Source: Zoogloea dura
GTDB taxonomy: Bacteria > Pseudomonadota > Gammaproteobacteria > Burkholderiales > Rhodocyclaceae
Assembly: GCF_012927165.1 (NCBI RefSeq)
Contig: NZ_JABBGA010000011.1
Coordinates: forward strand, 62,001 to 126,000
Length of the DNA: 64,000 nt
Reading direction: 5' to 3'
In this document: positions 9,206 to 17,235 of the stretch, piece after piece
Position numbering within the stretch: the first letter of the stretch is position 1
Layout of the letters: each line of letters starts with the position of its first letter
Translations under genes and position numbers: made by a program
Notes under the pieces: model-generated
What the model saw: the letters and a program-made list of their open reading frames with translations, nothing else
Told to the model about the DNA's origin: nothing
Databases searched by the model: none

Positions 9206-10192
9206 TCAGAACAGCTTTGCGAGGTGGCCCTGCAAGCCGGAAGGGCTGACGAAGCTGAGTTCGTACATGCTGCTCAGGCCGGCCGCCTGCTCGTCGTTGA
9301 GACCAAGGCAGCACAGGACGAACTGGCTCCGGTCTATACCCAGGCGCTTGCGCAGCTTGAGGTATTTGTCGATGTCCTGGCGGAATTCGCCGGTCTTGCA
9401 TTCGATGCATACGGGCGTGTTGCCCTCTATCAGGAAGAACACGTCGAGTTCGTGCAGATCCTCGTTGGGGAACACTATCGAGAGGTTCCGGGTGCACGAG
9501 AAGGTCTTCTGCTTTTCCTGGAAGAAGGCCAGCAGCTTCATCAGGGCGTACCACTCCAGCCAGTCCCCGGCAAAGAAGTTACGGATGCCCGGTGCCGTCT
9601 GGATGGTGGCTCGGCCGATCTTGTCCTGCTTCTGGTAGAAGTACTTGGACAGGAAGGTGTGTTCGTAGAGACGCTTGCAGAAAGCGTTGATGGCCTGGCC
9701 ATCCTTCTGGCTGAGATCCCCGAGTTTGAGACTGAAACTGGGCACGTCCTTTTGCTGGGCCCAGCGGATCTTGCCGACCACATCGCCAAGCAGTGTGTAG
9801 TTGTCACCGATCTCCACCGCGAATTCATCGAAAAATCCTGTGGTATTGACTGCTTCGGGACTTGTACGGACCTGGATCTGCCGACGCAGGAACCAGGCCA
9901 CGATCTCTGCATGCCAAGCTTCGCTGGTGAGGTGCTCGGTGTTGTGGACATCGATGTTGTCCAGCGTTGCAGGGGGACTCGCCGTGAGCGTGGGGAAGGG
10001 AGGCTCGGCGGAACGAAGCTGTTTCAGCTCGTTCTGGATGGTGAAATACTGGTGCAGCACCTTGCGCACGAAAAGCACGGTGTCGTAGACCTGGACAGGG
10101 TTCTGACAGGCGGGGCAGGGCACGCTGGTGCTGATCTGGCTGGCGGGAGCTTCGGCCACATGGCCGCATTTGTTGCAACGAAGGAGGGCCAT
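9206..10192 (-). CDS. zinc-ribbon protein with C-terminal PD-(D/E)XK nuclease-like domain
   Basis: 328 aa, not a gene I recognise by name. Residues 6-29 form a zinc ribbon (Cys6, Cys9, Cys26, Cys29). A region of no recognised domain follows (about 40-205). The C-terminal part has the layout of restriction-endonuclease-fold proteins: GDWLEWYALMKLL (Glu213), then HELDVFF (Asp250), then VCIECKTGEFRQD (Glu264 and Lys266). That pattern resembles the nuclease half of DUF1887/Card1-type proteins, but no CARF sensor domain is evident. The gene looks less GC-rich than its neighbours, a possible sign of transfer. It lies upstream of recQ on the same strand. No good Shine-Dalgarno is visible. Confidence 0.7.
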   Translation of the reverse strand: MALLRCNKCGHVAEAPASQISTSVPCPACQNPVQVYDTVLFVRKVLHQYFTIQNELKQLRSAEPPFPTLTASPPATLDNIDVHNTEHLTSEAWHAEIVAWFLRRQIQVRTSPEAVNTTGFFDEFAVEIGDNYTLLGDVVGKIRWAQQKDVPSFSLKLGDLSQKDGQAINAFCKRLYEHTFLSKYFYQKQDKIGRATIQTAPGIRNFFAGDWLEWYALMKLLAFFQEKQKTFSCTRNLSIVFPNEDLHELDVFFLIEGNTPVCIECKTGEFRQDIDKYLKLRKRLGIDRSQFVLCCLGLNDEQAAGLSSMYELSFVSPSGLQGHLAKLF

Positions 10193-10210
10193 CTGGGCGG
10201 GAGGTAAAGG

Positions 10211-10237
10211 ACGGGTTGACCGATTATGCCAACCCGT
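10211..10237 (-). promoter_or_regulatory. inverted repeat around a candidate -10 box upstream of the nuclease gene
   Basis: ACGGGTTG and CAACCCGT are 8-bp arms separated by 11 nt, 19 bp before the nuclease start. On the minus strand the spacer contains CATAAT, a possible -10 element. A dyad bracketing the -10 is a common repressor or autoregulation layout; this reading is inferred. Confidence 0.4.
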
Positions 10238-10263
10238 TGTCCGTCTGACGACCCCGACGCGGC

Positions 10264-10527
10264 TCAGGCCGAGCCGTGATGGGCTGCCACGTAGTGCTTC
10301 AACACGGTCTTGAGCTCTGCTACGCGGACGAGGTCGCCCTTGTCGCGGGCGTGCTGGATATCGTCGGCGATCATGCGGCGGATGCTCAGGTCGCCCTCGG
10401 GGGTGTGGCAGAGATAGCAGCCCATCTCGACGGCCAGCATTTCTGGAATGTGTTCGTGCTCGGCGATGGCGAGGATTTCGTCCTCGGTAAGGTCCGACAT
10501 CTCGATGCAGTCCTGCAGTGTCAACAT
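10264..10527 (-). CDS. small conserved-type protein of unknown function
   Basis: 87 aa with an excellent Shine-Dalgarno (AAGGAGG) 7 bp before the ATG, so it is very likely translated. The sequence is acidic and largely helical (LTEDEILAIAEHEHIPEML). It has a short cysteine-histidine motif, GCYLCHTPEGD, and ends in a hydrophilic helix with VLKHYVAAHH. No signal peptide or membrane segment is visible. It is transcribed away from the metallo-hydrolase gene. I do not recognise a function. Confidence 0.75.
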   Translation of the reverse strand: MLTLQDCIEMSDLTEDEILAIAEHEHIPEMLAVEMGCYLCHTPEGDLSIRRMIADDIQHARDKGDLVRVAELKTVLKHYVAAHHGSA

Positions 10528-10642
10528 GGGAAGTTCCTCCTTCTCGTGGGAACGGGTGAGCTCCCTGTTTACTCTGTTTGGATCCGCTTGTCTGTGCCGG
10601 GAAGTAAGCCGGAGTGAGAGGTTCTTTTTGCTGCGATGCAGC

Positions 10643-10648
10643 TAGAAT
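10643..10648 (+). promoter_or_regulatory. candidate -10 element of the metallo-hydrolase gene
   Basis: TAGAAT sits 27 bp before the chosen ATG (10675), in the same GC-TAGAAT-C context seen at hisG. It falls inside the longer upstream reading frame starting at 10636, which supports the later start. Confidence 0.4.
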
Positions 10649-10674
10649 CCGCGTTTTGCCATCAGGGGATTTCC

Positions 10675-11619
10675 ATGCAGGGTTTGAAGGCGTTCGGGAA
10701 CGGCATCTACGCGGTCGATTCGGGGTACACGGGGCCTGACGTGGCGGCCATCCACCTGATCGAGGAGGGGGGCCGGGCCGCGCTGGTGGATACCGGCAAC
10801 AACGATTCCCTGCGCCATGTGCTGGAGGCGCTGGCGGCCACCGGGCTGTCGGCCGGGGCCGTGGATTACGTGTTGCTGACCCACATCCACCTGGACCACG
10901 CCGGCGGGGCGGGTGCTTTCATGCAGGCCTTCCCCAACGCGAAGCTGGTGGTCCATCCCCGCGGCGCGCGCCACATGGCCGAGCCGTCCAAGCTGTTCGC
11001 CGGGGTGTCGGCGGTGTATGGGCCCGAGCGGGCCCGGGAACTCTACGGCGAGCTGATCCCGGTGCCGGCAGAGCGCATCATCGAGGCGGGTGATGGCTAC
11101 GAACTGGACCTCGCGGGGCGCACGATCCGCGTCTTCGATACGCCGGGTCATGCCCGCCATCACGTGTGCTACTTCGACACCCGGAGCCGCAGCTTCTTCA
11201 CCGGTGACACCTTCGGCCTGTCCTACCGCAGCCTGGATGTGGAGGGCCGGCCCAGCATCTTCCCGACCACCACGCCGGTGCAGTTCGAGCCGGAGGCCAT
11301 GCACGCCTCGATCCGCCGCATGGAGGCCGAGCAGCCGGTGGCCATGTACTTGACCCACTACGCCCAGGTTACCGATGTGCCGCGCCTGGCGGCCGACCTG
11401 CATCGCCTGATCGACGCCCACGTCGCCATCGCCGAGCGCCATGCTGCGGCCGAAGGCCGCAAGGCCCTGATCGAGGCCGACCTCTGGACCCTGCTCGGCG
11501 CGGAAGCCACCCGCAACGGCTGGACCGTGCCCGAGGCCGAATGGCGGCGCATCCTGGCGCTCGATGTGGAGCTGAACGCGCAGGGGCTGGAGGTGTGGCT
11601 GGACGGGCGGGGCGTGTAG
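10675..11619 (+). CDS. MBL-fold metallo-hydrolase
   Basis: 314 aa from the ATG at 10675, preceded by AGGGG. The metallo-beta-lactamase metal motif is LLTHIHLDHAGG, with His70, His72, Asp74 and His75. Later ligands lie in DTPGHARHH (His) and FFTGDTFG (Asp). This layout is that of glyoxalase II-like or lactonase-like hydrolases with a binuclear metal site. The C-terminal extension of about 90 residues is helical. The substrate cannot be assigned from sequence. A disrupted REP and the miniature element follow the stop directly. Confidence 0.88.
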   Translation: MQGLKAFGNGIYAVDSGYTGPDVAAIHLIEEGGRAALVDTGNNDSLRHVLEALAATGLSAGAVDYVLLTHIHLDHAGGAGAFMQAFPNAKLVVHPRGARHMAEPSKLFAGVSAVYGPERARELYGELIPVPAERIIEAGDGYELDLAGRTIRVFDTPGHARHHVCYFDTRSRSFFTGDTFGLSYRSLDVEGRPSIFPTTTPVQFEPEAMHASIRRMEAEQPVAMYLTHYAQVTDVPRLAADLHRLIDAHVAIAERHAAAEGRKALIEADLWTLLGAEATRNGWTVPEAEWRRILALDVELNAQGLEVWLDGRGV

Positions 11620-11629
11620 GGGCGGCTTC

Positions 11630-11881
11630 GGAGGGTGTTGTAAAACTCTGCCGTCTCGCCGGGGCTGATGTTGTCCAGGTTGTGTTGGTGGTCGCACTGC
11701 GTCTGTGCCTTTGCTGGTCGGCTTTCCTTTTTTCCGCGTTGAGTCGCCCGCCGGGGCGAACTCCCGGCCAATTCAACGTGGATAAAAGGAACGCCGACCA
11801 GCAAAGGCGCACCAACTCGAACCCAAAGTGCTTACAGCACCCTCCCACAGGCCTGGACCGGTGGATTTTGCGACACCCTCG
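11630..11881. mobile_element. 252-bp MITE-like element inserted in a REP palindrome
   Basis: The terminal inverted repeats are GAGGGTGTTGTAAAA (11631-11645) and TTTTGCGACACCCTC (11866-11880), matching at 13 of 15 positions. The left flank is half a REP (GTAGGGGCGGCTTC) and the right flank resumes as TCAGCCCCTGC, so the element sits in the REP centre and a TC dinucleotide is present on both sides. Inside, 11705-11721 pairs with 11794-11810, and TTCCTTTT pairs with AAAAGGAA, giving a long hairpin of about 106 bp. A further near-copy of the left end (inverted) lies at 11832-11845. No transposase is encoded, so mobilisation in trans is inferred. Confidence 0.7.
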
Positions 11882-11965
11882 TCAGCCCCTGCAGCGCCGT
11901 GCCCGCCCTGCCAGGTGGGGCGGGCCATGCCCACGGGGTGAAAGTTGCGGGTGGATTTGCCCAGC

Positions 11966-11986
11966 CTGTATCCTGTCCCGATACAG
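11966..11986 (+). promoter_or_regulatory. inverted repeat before the hybrid histidine kinase
   Basis: CTGTATC and GATACAG form 7-bp arms around a 7-nt spacer, 20 bp before the kinase ATG and just ahead of its purine-rich ribosome site. It could be an operator or a short 5'-UTR hairpin. Confidence 0.35.
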
Positions 11987-12006
11987 CGTCACAGAAGGGG
12001 ACAGGG

Positions 12007-14211
12007 ATGCGATCACGCATGCCGCAGATCACGCCGTTTGGATTTGCGTTGGCGGTTGCTGCGGCAGCGTTGATGGTGGTGGCGATTGCCGCCGGCATCT
12101 TGCTGGACAAGGAGCGGGTTCTCAAGGAGGAGTGGCAGAGCAACCGCCTGTATGCCCTCGGCCTGGCCGAACATGTGGCGCGCTCCATCGACAGCGTCGA
12201 ACTGCTGCTCGAGAACGTCCAGGAAGACCTCACCGCCAAGGCCTGGTGGGACTGGCCGGATTCCCGGCAGGGCTACCAGTACCTGCAGACCCGCCTGACG
12301 GTGCATCTGCCCCAGCTGCGCCACCTCCTCATCTTCGACGCCGACGGCAAGCAGCGCCACGTCAGCTTCGCAGCCGAGTTCAAGCCCATCCGGGTCGTCG
12401 ACAGGCCCTACTGGAGCCAGTTTCCGGCAGGTGCCCGGAAGGCCAGCTTCGGCCCCTACGTGGGGCGCAACACCGGCCGCCTCACCTATGCCCAGATCCG
12501 GCGCCTGGAATATCCGGACGGGCGCTTCGCGGGCATCCTGATGGGGGCCATGGAGCATGGCTATTTCGAGGCCTACTGCCAGTCTCTCCTCAACTACCGC
12601 AGCCTGATCGGCGCCCTGGTGAACCGCAGCGGCGAGATCATCGCCCATTGCCGCACGCTGGCCGATGGGCCGGCCGGCGTGCAGAAGATCCAGTCCCTGA
12701 TCCCGGAGCCGGCCATCACCCTGGCCGCCGAGATCCGGCCGGAGATGCCGCTCGAGGGCAACGACTACCTGCTGGCCGTGGTGCCGGTGGCAGGCTACGA
12801 CGACCTGCGGGTGGTGACCGCGGTGCGCAAGGACGACGCCCTGGCGGGCTGGCGTGAACGGGTCGAGCAGTTCCTGCTGCTGGCCGTCCTCGGTGGCGGG
12901 CTGCTGGCCTGCGCGGGCGTCCTGATCCGGCGCCAGTTCACCAGCCTCACTGCGATGACCCGGGCGCTGGAGTCGCACGGCCGCGGGCTTGAGGCACAGA
13001 TCCGCGAACGCACCCGCGAGCTCAGCGTCGCCAAGGAAAAGGCAGATGCCTCCAATGTGGCCAAGAGCGCCTTCCTGGCCAACATGAGTCACGAAATCCG
13101 CACGCCGCTGCACGGCATCATCGGCATGGCCCAACTGATCCGCCGCAGTGGCCTGTCGCCAGAGCAGGAGGCGCGCCTCGGTACCCTGGAAACCTCCGCC
13201 GACCACCTGCTGAAGGTTATCGACGCCATCCTCGACCTGTCCAAGATCGAAGCCGGCAAGCTCGATCTCGAAGCCCGGCCGGTGAGCCCCCGGGCGGTGC
13301 TCGAGGAGACCGTGGCCATGCTCGGCGAGACCGCCCGCGGTAAGCGGGTGAGCCTCGAATGGCGCGCCGGGCCGCTGCCGGAGCCCCTGCTGGGCGACGC
13401 CGGCCGACTGCGCCAGGCCCTCATCAACTACGCCAACAACGCCATCAAGTTCACCCCCCCCTCCGGGCACATCGTGCTGGCCGTGCACCTCATCGAGGAG
13501 AGCGTCGTCGACGCGCTGCTGTGCTTCGAGGTGAGCGACACCGGCATCGGCATCGAGGCCGAGGTGCTGCCGCGCCTGTTCACCAGTTTCGAGCAGGCAG
13601 ACACCTCCACCACCCGCAAGTACGGCGGCTCCGGCCTGGGGCTGGCGATCACCCGCCGGCTGGCCGAGCTGATGGGAGGGAGAGCGGGGGGCCGCAGTAC
13701 GCCGGGGCAGGGCAGCACCTTCTGGTTCTCGGCCCGCCTGGCCAAGCCGGCGCAAGGCATGCCGGAGGGGCAGGAGGCGCCGTCCCGGGCCGGGGAGCCG
13801 GCCGCCAGCCCTGTAGACTGCCTGCGCAGCCGGCATGCCGGCACCCCGGTGCTGGTTGCCGAGGACAACCTGGTCAATCGCGAAGTGGCACGGGCCCTGC
13901 TGGAGGACGTGGGCTTCCAGGTCGACTTCGCCGAGGACGGCGTACAGGCCCTGGCCATGGTGATGGGCGGGCGCTACGCCCTGGTGCTGATGGACATGCA
14001 GATGCCCAACATGGACGGCCTCGAAGCCACCCGGCGCATCCGCCAGACCCACCCCGCCGCCAGCCTGCCCATCATCGCCATGACCGCCAACGCCTTCGGC
14101 GAAGACCGCGCCCAGTGCCTGGCGGCCGGCATGGACGACTTCATCACCAAGCCGGTGGATACACAGGCCCTCTACGCCACCCTGCTCCGGTGGCTGGAGC
14201 GGGGCGGCTGA
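12007..14211 (+). CDS. hybrid sensor histidine kinase with receiver domain
   Basis: 734 aa from the ATG at 12007, which follows GGGGACAGGG. A first membrane helix (about residues 10-32) is followed by a periplasmic sensor of about 260 residues with a Cache-like pattern ([23 protein letters not shown]). A second membrane helix (about 288-308) precedes a coiled linker. The HisKA box is [13 protein letters not shown] with phospho-acceptor His362. The ATPase domain shows NAIKFT, DTGIGI and [10 protein letters not shown]-terminal receiver carries Asp663 in [13 protein letters not shown]. No separate output gene is adjacent. The ligand is unknown. Confidence 0.93.
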   Translation: MRSRMPQITPFGFALAVAAAALMVVAIAAGILLDKERVLKEEWQSNRLYALGLAEHVARSIDSVELLLENVQEDLTAKAWWDWPDSRQGYQYLQTRLTVHLPQLRHLLIFDADGKQRHVSFAAEFKPIRVVDRPYWSQFPAGARKASFGPYVGRNTGRLTYAQIRRLEYPDGRFAGILMGAMEHGYFEAYCQSLLNYRSLIGALVNRSGEIIAHCRTLADGPAGVQKIQSLIPEPAITLAAEIRPEMPLEGNDYLLAVVPVAGYDDLRVVTAVRKDDALAGWRERVEQFLLLAVLGGGLLACAGVLIRRQFTSLTAMTRALESHGRGLEAQIRERTRELSVAKEKADASNVAKSAFLANMSHEIRTPLHGIIGMAQLIRRSGLSPEQEARLGTLETSADHLLKVIDAILDLSKIEAGKLDLEARPVSPRAVLEETVAMLGETARGKRVSLEWRAGPLPEPLLGDAGRLRQALINYANNAIKFTPPSGHIVLAVHLIEESVVDALLCFEVSDTGIGIEAEVLPRLFTSFEQADTSTTRKYGGSGLGLAITRRLAELMGGRAGGRSTPGQGSTFWFSARLAKPAQGMPEGQEAPSRAGEPAASPVDCLRSRHAGTPVLVAEDNLVNREVARALLEDVGFQVDFAEDGVQALAMVMGGRYALVLMDMQMPNMDGLEATRRIRQTHPAASLPIIAMTANAFGEDRAQCLAAGMDDFITKPVDTQALYATLLRWLERGG

Positions 14212-14277
14212 AGAGGCTCTGCGGGGTCGATCATGTGGCGGTGGCCCGGGCAGGGGCCGTGGCCGGGAGGAGGGAGC

Positions 14278-15024
14278 TTGAGCAAAGTGCTGTTGGTGAC
14301 CGGCGGGTCACGGGGGATCGGCGCGGCGGTGGCGCGACTGGGGGCTGCACGGGGCTATGCGGTGGCCATCAGCTACCTGCGCAACCGGGCTGCCGCCGAG
14401 GACGTGGTGGCGGAGATTGTCGAAGGTGGCGGCCAGGCCCTGGCGGTACAGGCCGACGTGGCGCAGGAGGGGGACGTGCAGCGCCTGTTCCGCGAGGTGG
14501 ATGCCACCTGTGGGCCGCTGTCGGCGCTGGTGAACAACGCGGGGGTGCTGGAGACCCAGATGCGGGTCGACGAGATGGATGCGGCGCGCCTCCAGCGGGT
14601 CTTTGCCACCAACGTGACCGGCAGCTTCCTGTGCGCGCGGGAGGCCGTGCGTCGCATGTCCACCCGCCATGGCGGCCGGGGCGGGGCCATCGTCAACGTG
14701 TCGTCGCGGGCGGCCCGGCTGGGTTCGCCGGGCGAGTACGTGGATTACGCGGCGTCCAAGGCGGCGCTCGAGACGCTGACCCTGGGGCTGGCCCGCGAGG
14801 TGGCGGCCGAGGGCATCCGCGTCAATGCGGTGGCGCCGGGCATCATCGACACGGAGATCCATGCCAGCGGCGGCGACCCCGGCCGGGTTGAGCGGGTGAA
14901 GGAGGCGATCCCCATGAAGCGCGGTGGTCAGGCGGAGGAGGTGGCCAGGGCGATCCTCTGGTTGCTGTCCGACGAAGCCTCCTACTCCACCGGGGCGATC
15001 CTCGACGTCGCGGGCGGGCGCTGA
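14278..15024 (+). CDS. short-chain dehydrogenase/reductase (FabG-like)
   Basis: 248 aa, taken from the TTG at 14278 because GGAGGAGGG lies 3 bp upstream and the nucleotide-binding strand starts right after it; an ATG at 14233 adds 15 atypical residues. Features of classical SDRs are all present: TGGSRGIG (residues 8-15), NNAG (86-89), Ser in VNVSSRA, and Tyr157/Lys161 in YVDYAASKAAL. The C-terminus ends in the usual ILDVAGGR. It is an NAD(P)-dependent oxidoreductase, substrate unknown. It starts 66 bp after the kinase gene. Confidence 0.9.
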   Translation: MSKVLLVTGGSRGIGAAVARLGAARGYAVAISYLRNRAAAEDVVAEIVEGGGQALAVQADVAQEGDVQRLFREVDATCGPLSALVNNAGVLETQMRVDEMDAARLQRVFATNVTGSFLCAREAVRRMSTRHGGRGGAIVNVSSRAARLGSPGEYVDYAASKAALETLTLGLAREVAAEGIRVNAVAPGIIDTEIHASGGDPGRVERVKEAIPMKRGGQAEEVARAILWLLSDEASYSTGAILDVAGGR

Positions 15025-15086
15025 AGTCTGCCGGAGGCTATAACGACAGGGTGGGGGCGTTGCCCTCGATGGAGAGGAGGCCTGCC

Positions 15087-15344
15087 ATGAAGCTGGATGA
15101 TGTGCGCGGAGGCCTGCTGCGTTACCTGGGGCTGCTGGCGGTGCCGGGCATTCCCTGCTTCTGCTGGTATGCCTTGGGCGGCGCCGGTGATGCCGGCAGC
15201 GGCTTCCGTGCCCTGGCGCTGATCGCCTATTCCCTGGCCCTGCTCGGCGTGGGGGGCATTGCCATGGCACTCCTGGCCCGCCGCAATAACGGCGCTGTCA
15301 GAGTGCGTGAGGTGCGTGAGGCGCGCAGATCCGATCCCGGGTGA
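15087..15344 (+). CDS. small two-helix membrane protein, unknown function
   Basis: 85 aa from the ATG at 15087, preceded by GGAGAGGAGG. Two hydrophobic segments (about residues 14-30 and 41-62) are joined by a Gly-rich loop, and the C-terminal 20 residues are basic (VREVREARR), so the tail is probably cytoplasmic. No family is recognised. It may be co-transcribed with the SDR gene 62 bp upstream. Confidence 0.7.
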   Translation: MKLDDVRGGLLRYLGLLAVPGIPCFCWYALGGAGDAGSGFRALALIAYSLALLGVGGIAMALLARRNNGAVRVREVREARRSDPG

Positions 15345-15709
15345 TCCCAGGGGACGGGGAGGCCACGGGGGCGACATCCGTTGCCCGCTCCGCTCCGCGC
15401 CCGGCGAGTTGGGTTCAGCGCCCGGCGAGTTTCCCTCCGCCTTGAACCTGTTGCCCTGCGGGGCCAGCCAGGCTCCGGGGCCAGTGAGTTTCCATCGGAG
15501 CCCAGCTCACCGGGCTCCGAACCCGGCCATCCGGTTTTCGTGGCTGACTCACTGGCTTCGCAGGGAAGCCAGTCAGGCCCGGAGCCCAACTTGTTCTCCT
15601 CCGGGCCCAACTTGTCCGGTTCCCCTCGGGGGGGAACTAGTTCCCCCCCGAGGGGAACCGGCCTCCCCGGAGGCTAACTCACTCTCCCGGCTCCGGAGCC
15701 GGGAGAGGC
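15345..15709. repeat. palindrome-rich gene-free spacer
   Basis: No gene is supported in these 365 bp. They contain a direct repeat of GCGCCCGGCGAGTT (15397-15410 and 15418-15431), a hairpin with arms CTGGCTTC/GAAGCCAG, and GGAGCCC/GGGCTCC arms. There is also a perfect 46-bp palindrome (15616-15661) and a perfect 26-bp palindrome (15682-15707). The last lies at the 3' end of the minus-strand PEP-CTERM gene and may terminate it. Open frames here run on both strands only because stops are rare. Confidence 0.75.
15616..15661. repeat. perfect 46-bp palindrome
   Basis: The left arm begins CCGGTTCCCCTCGGGGGG and the centre is GAACTAGTTC; the right arm is its exact reverse complement, with no mismatch and no loop. 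Such a sequence can extrude as a cruciform or fold as a 23-bp RNA stem. It has no adjacent T-run. Confidence 0.9.
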
Positions 15710-17137
15710 TCAGCGGCGGCGCAGCATGAAGCCGGTGAGGCCCAGCAGGGCAAGGGCCAGGCTGGCGGGTTCGGGGATCTGCTGGGCGGCGAAGCCGGGG
15801 AGGACGTCGCCGGTGACGCCGAGCACGAAGAACTGGTTGGGGTTGGCGGTGTCGATGCCCTGCACCGTGGCCATGTCGAGGAAGTCGTTGTCGTTGGTGA
15901 CGATCAGGGTGTGCTGCCACACGCCGTCCACCAGCACGTCGGGGCCGAAGGCCAGGCCCTCGATCTTGGCGGGGATGGTCCGGTCGGTGTAGCCGTTGGC
16001 CTTGAGCAGGGCCACCAGGTCCACGAACAGGGTCTTGCCCACGGCCTTGGCGGCCAGGGCCGTCTCGCCGGTGAGGGCGCTCACGTCCTGCGCGCCGCTC
16101 AGGTCCACCCGGTAGAGCTTCTTCTGCACGGCCTTGGAGTCGTCGCCGAGGCCCTTGCCGTCCCGTTCGTCGATGATGAATTCATGGTCGTTGATGGCCA
16201 CGATCTCGCTGATGCTGCCGTACTTGGGCTTGGCGACGGTGCCGATGTTGTCGAGCTGGTAGGCGTATTCGTGGGTGACCTTGCCGGTGGCGAGGTCCAC
16301 GGTGACGATGCGCACCGTGCTGGCTGCGGTGCCGCCGTCCTGGGCCAGGGGGCTCTGCATGACGCCGACCAGGGTCTTGCCGTCGGGGGTGATGGCGAGG
16401 CCTTCCATGCCCTTGTTGGTGACGCGGCCGCTGCTGTTGGCGGCGATCTCGGCGCTCTCGGTGGCGGCCGGGGTGACGGCGGCAAACTTCTCCGGCAGGG
16501 TGATCACGCCGGTGCGCTCGCCGGTGCTGCGGTCGAAGCGGTAGATGTAGGGGCCGTACTCGTCGGAGATGTACACGCTCTTGCCGTCGGCGGCGACGCG
16601 GATGCCCTCCAGGTCGAGGCGGGCGTTGTCCGGGTTGGTGGACAGGCCGGTGGCGAAGGCGTCGGAGCGGCCGGTGAAGTAATTGACGCCGCTGCCGGTG
16701 AGGGCCGGGGCACTGCCGTAGTTCAGCGCAGTGGTGCTGGAGAGCAGGGTGGTGGCGTTGAGCACCGGGCTCAGGCTGGCCACGCTGCCGGCGCTGAAGG
16801 TGGTGCTGCTGAGGCCCAGGTCCATGGTCTGGAAGCGCGGGATCCAGCTGGTGGTGTTGTCCACCGCGCTGTTCCAGGCGCTGGCGTTGGGGCCGCGGTC
16901 GGGGGTCAGCAGGAAGGTGTTGCCGCCGGCCCAGGCAATGCCCGAACCCAGGCCGCCGAGGGTGTTGGCGGCGGCGCCGTTCTCGAGCGTGCCGGTGAGG
17001 CCGGACAGGTCGCTGCCGGTGATCTGGCCGATGCCGATGAGGGAGACGCCGGCGTGGGCGGCCGGGGCAGACAGGGCGAGGGCCGCGGGCACGAGGGCGG
17101 CGAGGAGGCGCAGGGTGGAGCGGTGTTGGGCGGACAT
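15710..17137 (-). CDS. PEP-CTERM sorted esterase/phytase-like protein
   Basis: 475 aa. A Sec signal peptide lies at residues 1-30 (cut after APAAHAG). The C-terminus is a PEP-CTERM signal: IPEPASLALALLGLTGF followed by an Arg tail, which directs export and processing by exosortase/EpsH, expected elsewhere in the genome. The mature region resembles the esterase-like-activity-of-phytase family, a beta-propeller type, with LDLEGIRVAADGKSVYISDE, KGMEGLAITPDGKTLVGV and KIEGLAFGP blocks. Catalytic function is inferred only from that resemblance. The gene stands alone between the palindrome cluster and the MoaD-like gene. Confidence 0.85.
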   Translation of the reverse strand: MSAQHRSTLRLLAALVPAALALSAPAAHAGVSLIGIGQITGSDLSGLTGTLENGAAANTLGGLGSGIAWAGGNTFLLTPDRGPNASAWNSAVDNTTSWIPRFQTMDLGLSSTTFSAGSVASLSPVLNATTLLSSTTALNYGSAPALTGSGVNYFTGRSDAFATGLSTNPDNARLDLEGIRVAADGKSVYISDEYGPYIYRFDRSTGERTGVITLPEKFAAVTPAATESAEIAANSSGRVTNKGMEGLAITPDGKTLVGVMQSPLAQDGGTAASTVRIVTVDLATGKVTHEYAYQLDNIGTVAKPKYGSISEIVAINDHEFIIDERDGKGLGDDSKAVQKKLYRVDLSGAQDVSALTGETALAAKAVGKTLFVDLVALLKANGYTDRTIPAKIEGLAFGPDVLVDGVWQHTLIVTNDNDFLDMATVQGIDTANPNQFFVLGVTGDVLPGFAAQQIPEPASLALALLGLTGFMLRRR

Positions 17138-17235
17138 GGGTGGGTTCCGGATTCGGTTTGACTAAACCCGGAACGCTACCCAGTGCGTGTTACATGCCGG
17201 TGAAGGGGCTCGGCGAAAGGGCTCGGCGAAAGGGC

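Noticed and set aside
7725-9638. Plus-strand open frame opposite recQ
   Set aside because: Low-complexity composition, no ribosome site, and recQ is complete on the other strand.
11705-11810. Long hairpin considered as a retron msr-msd or structural RNA
   Set aside because: No reverse transcriptase or other partner gene is nearby, and the flanking terminal repeats and interrupted REP explain it as a miniature element.
15397-15431. Direct repeats considered as a CRISPR or tandem array
   Set aside because: Only two 14-bp copies with a 7-bp spacer; no repeat-spacer periodicity and no cas genes.
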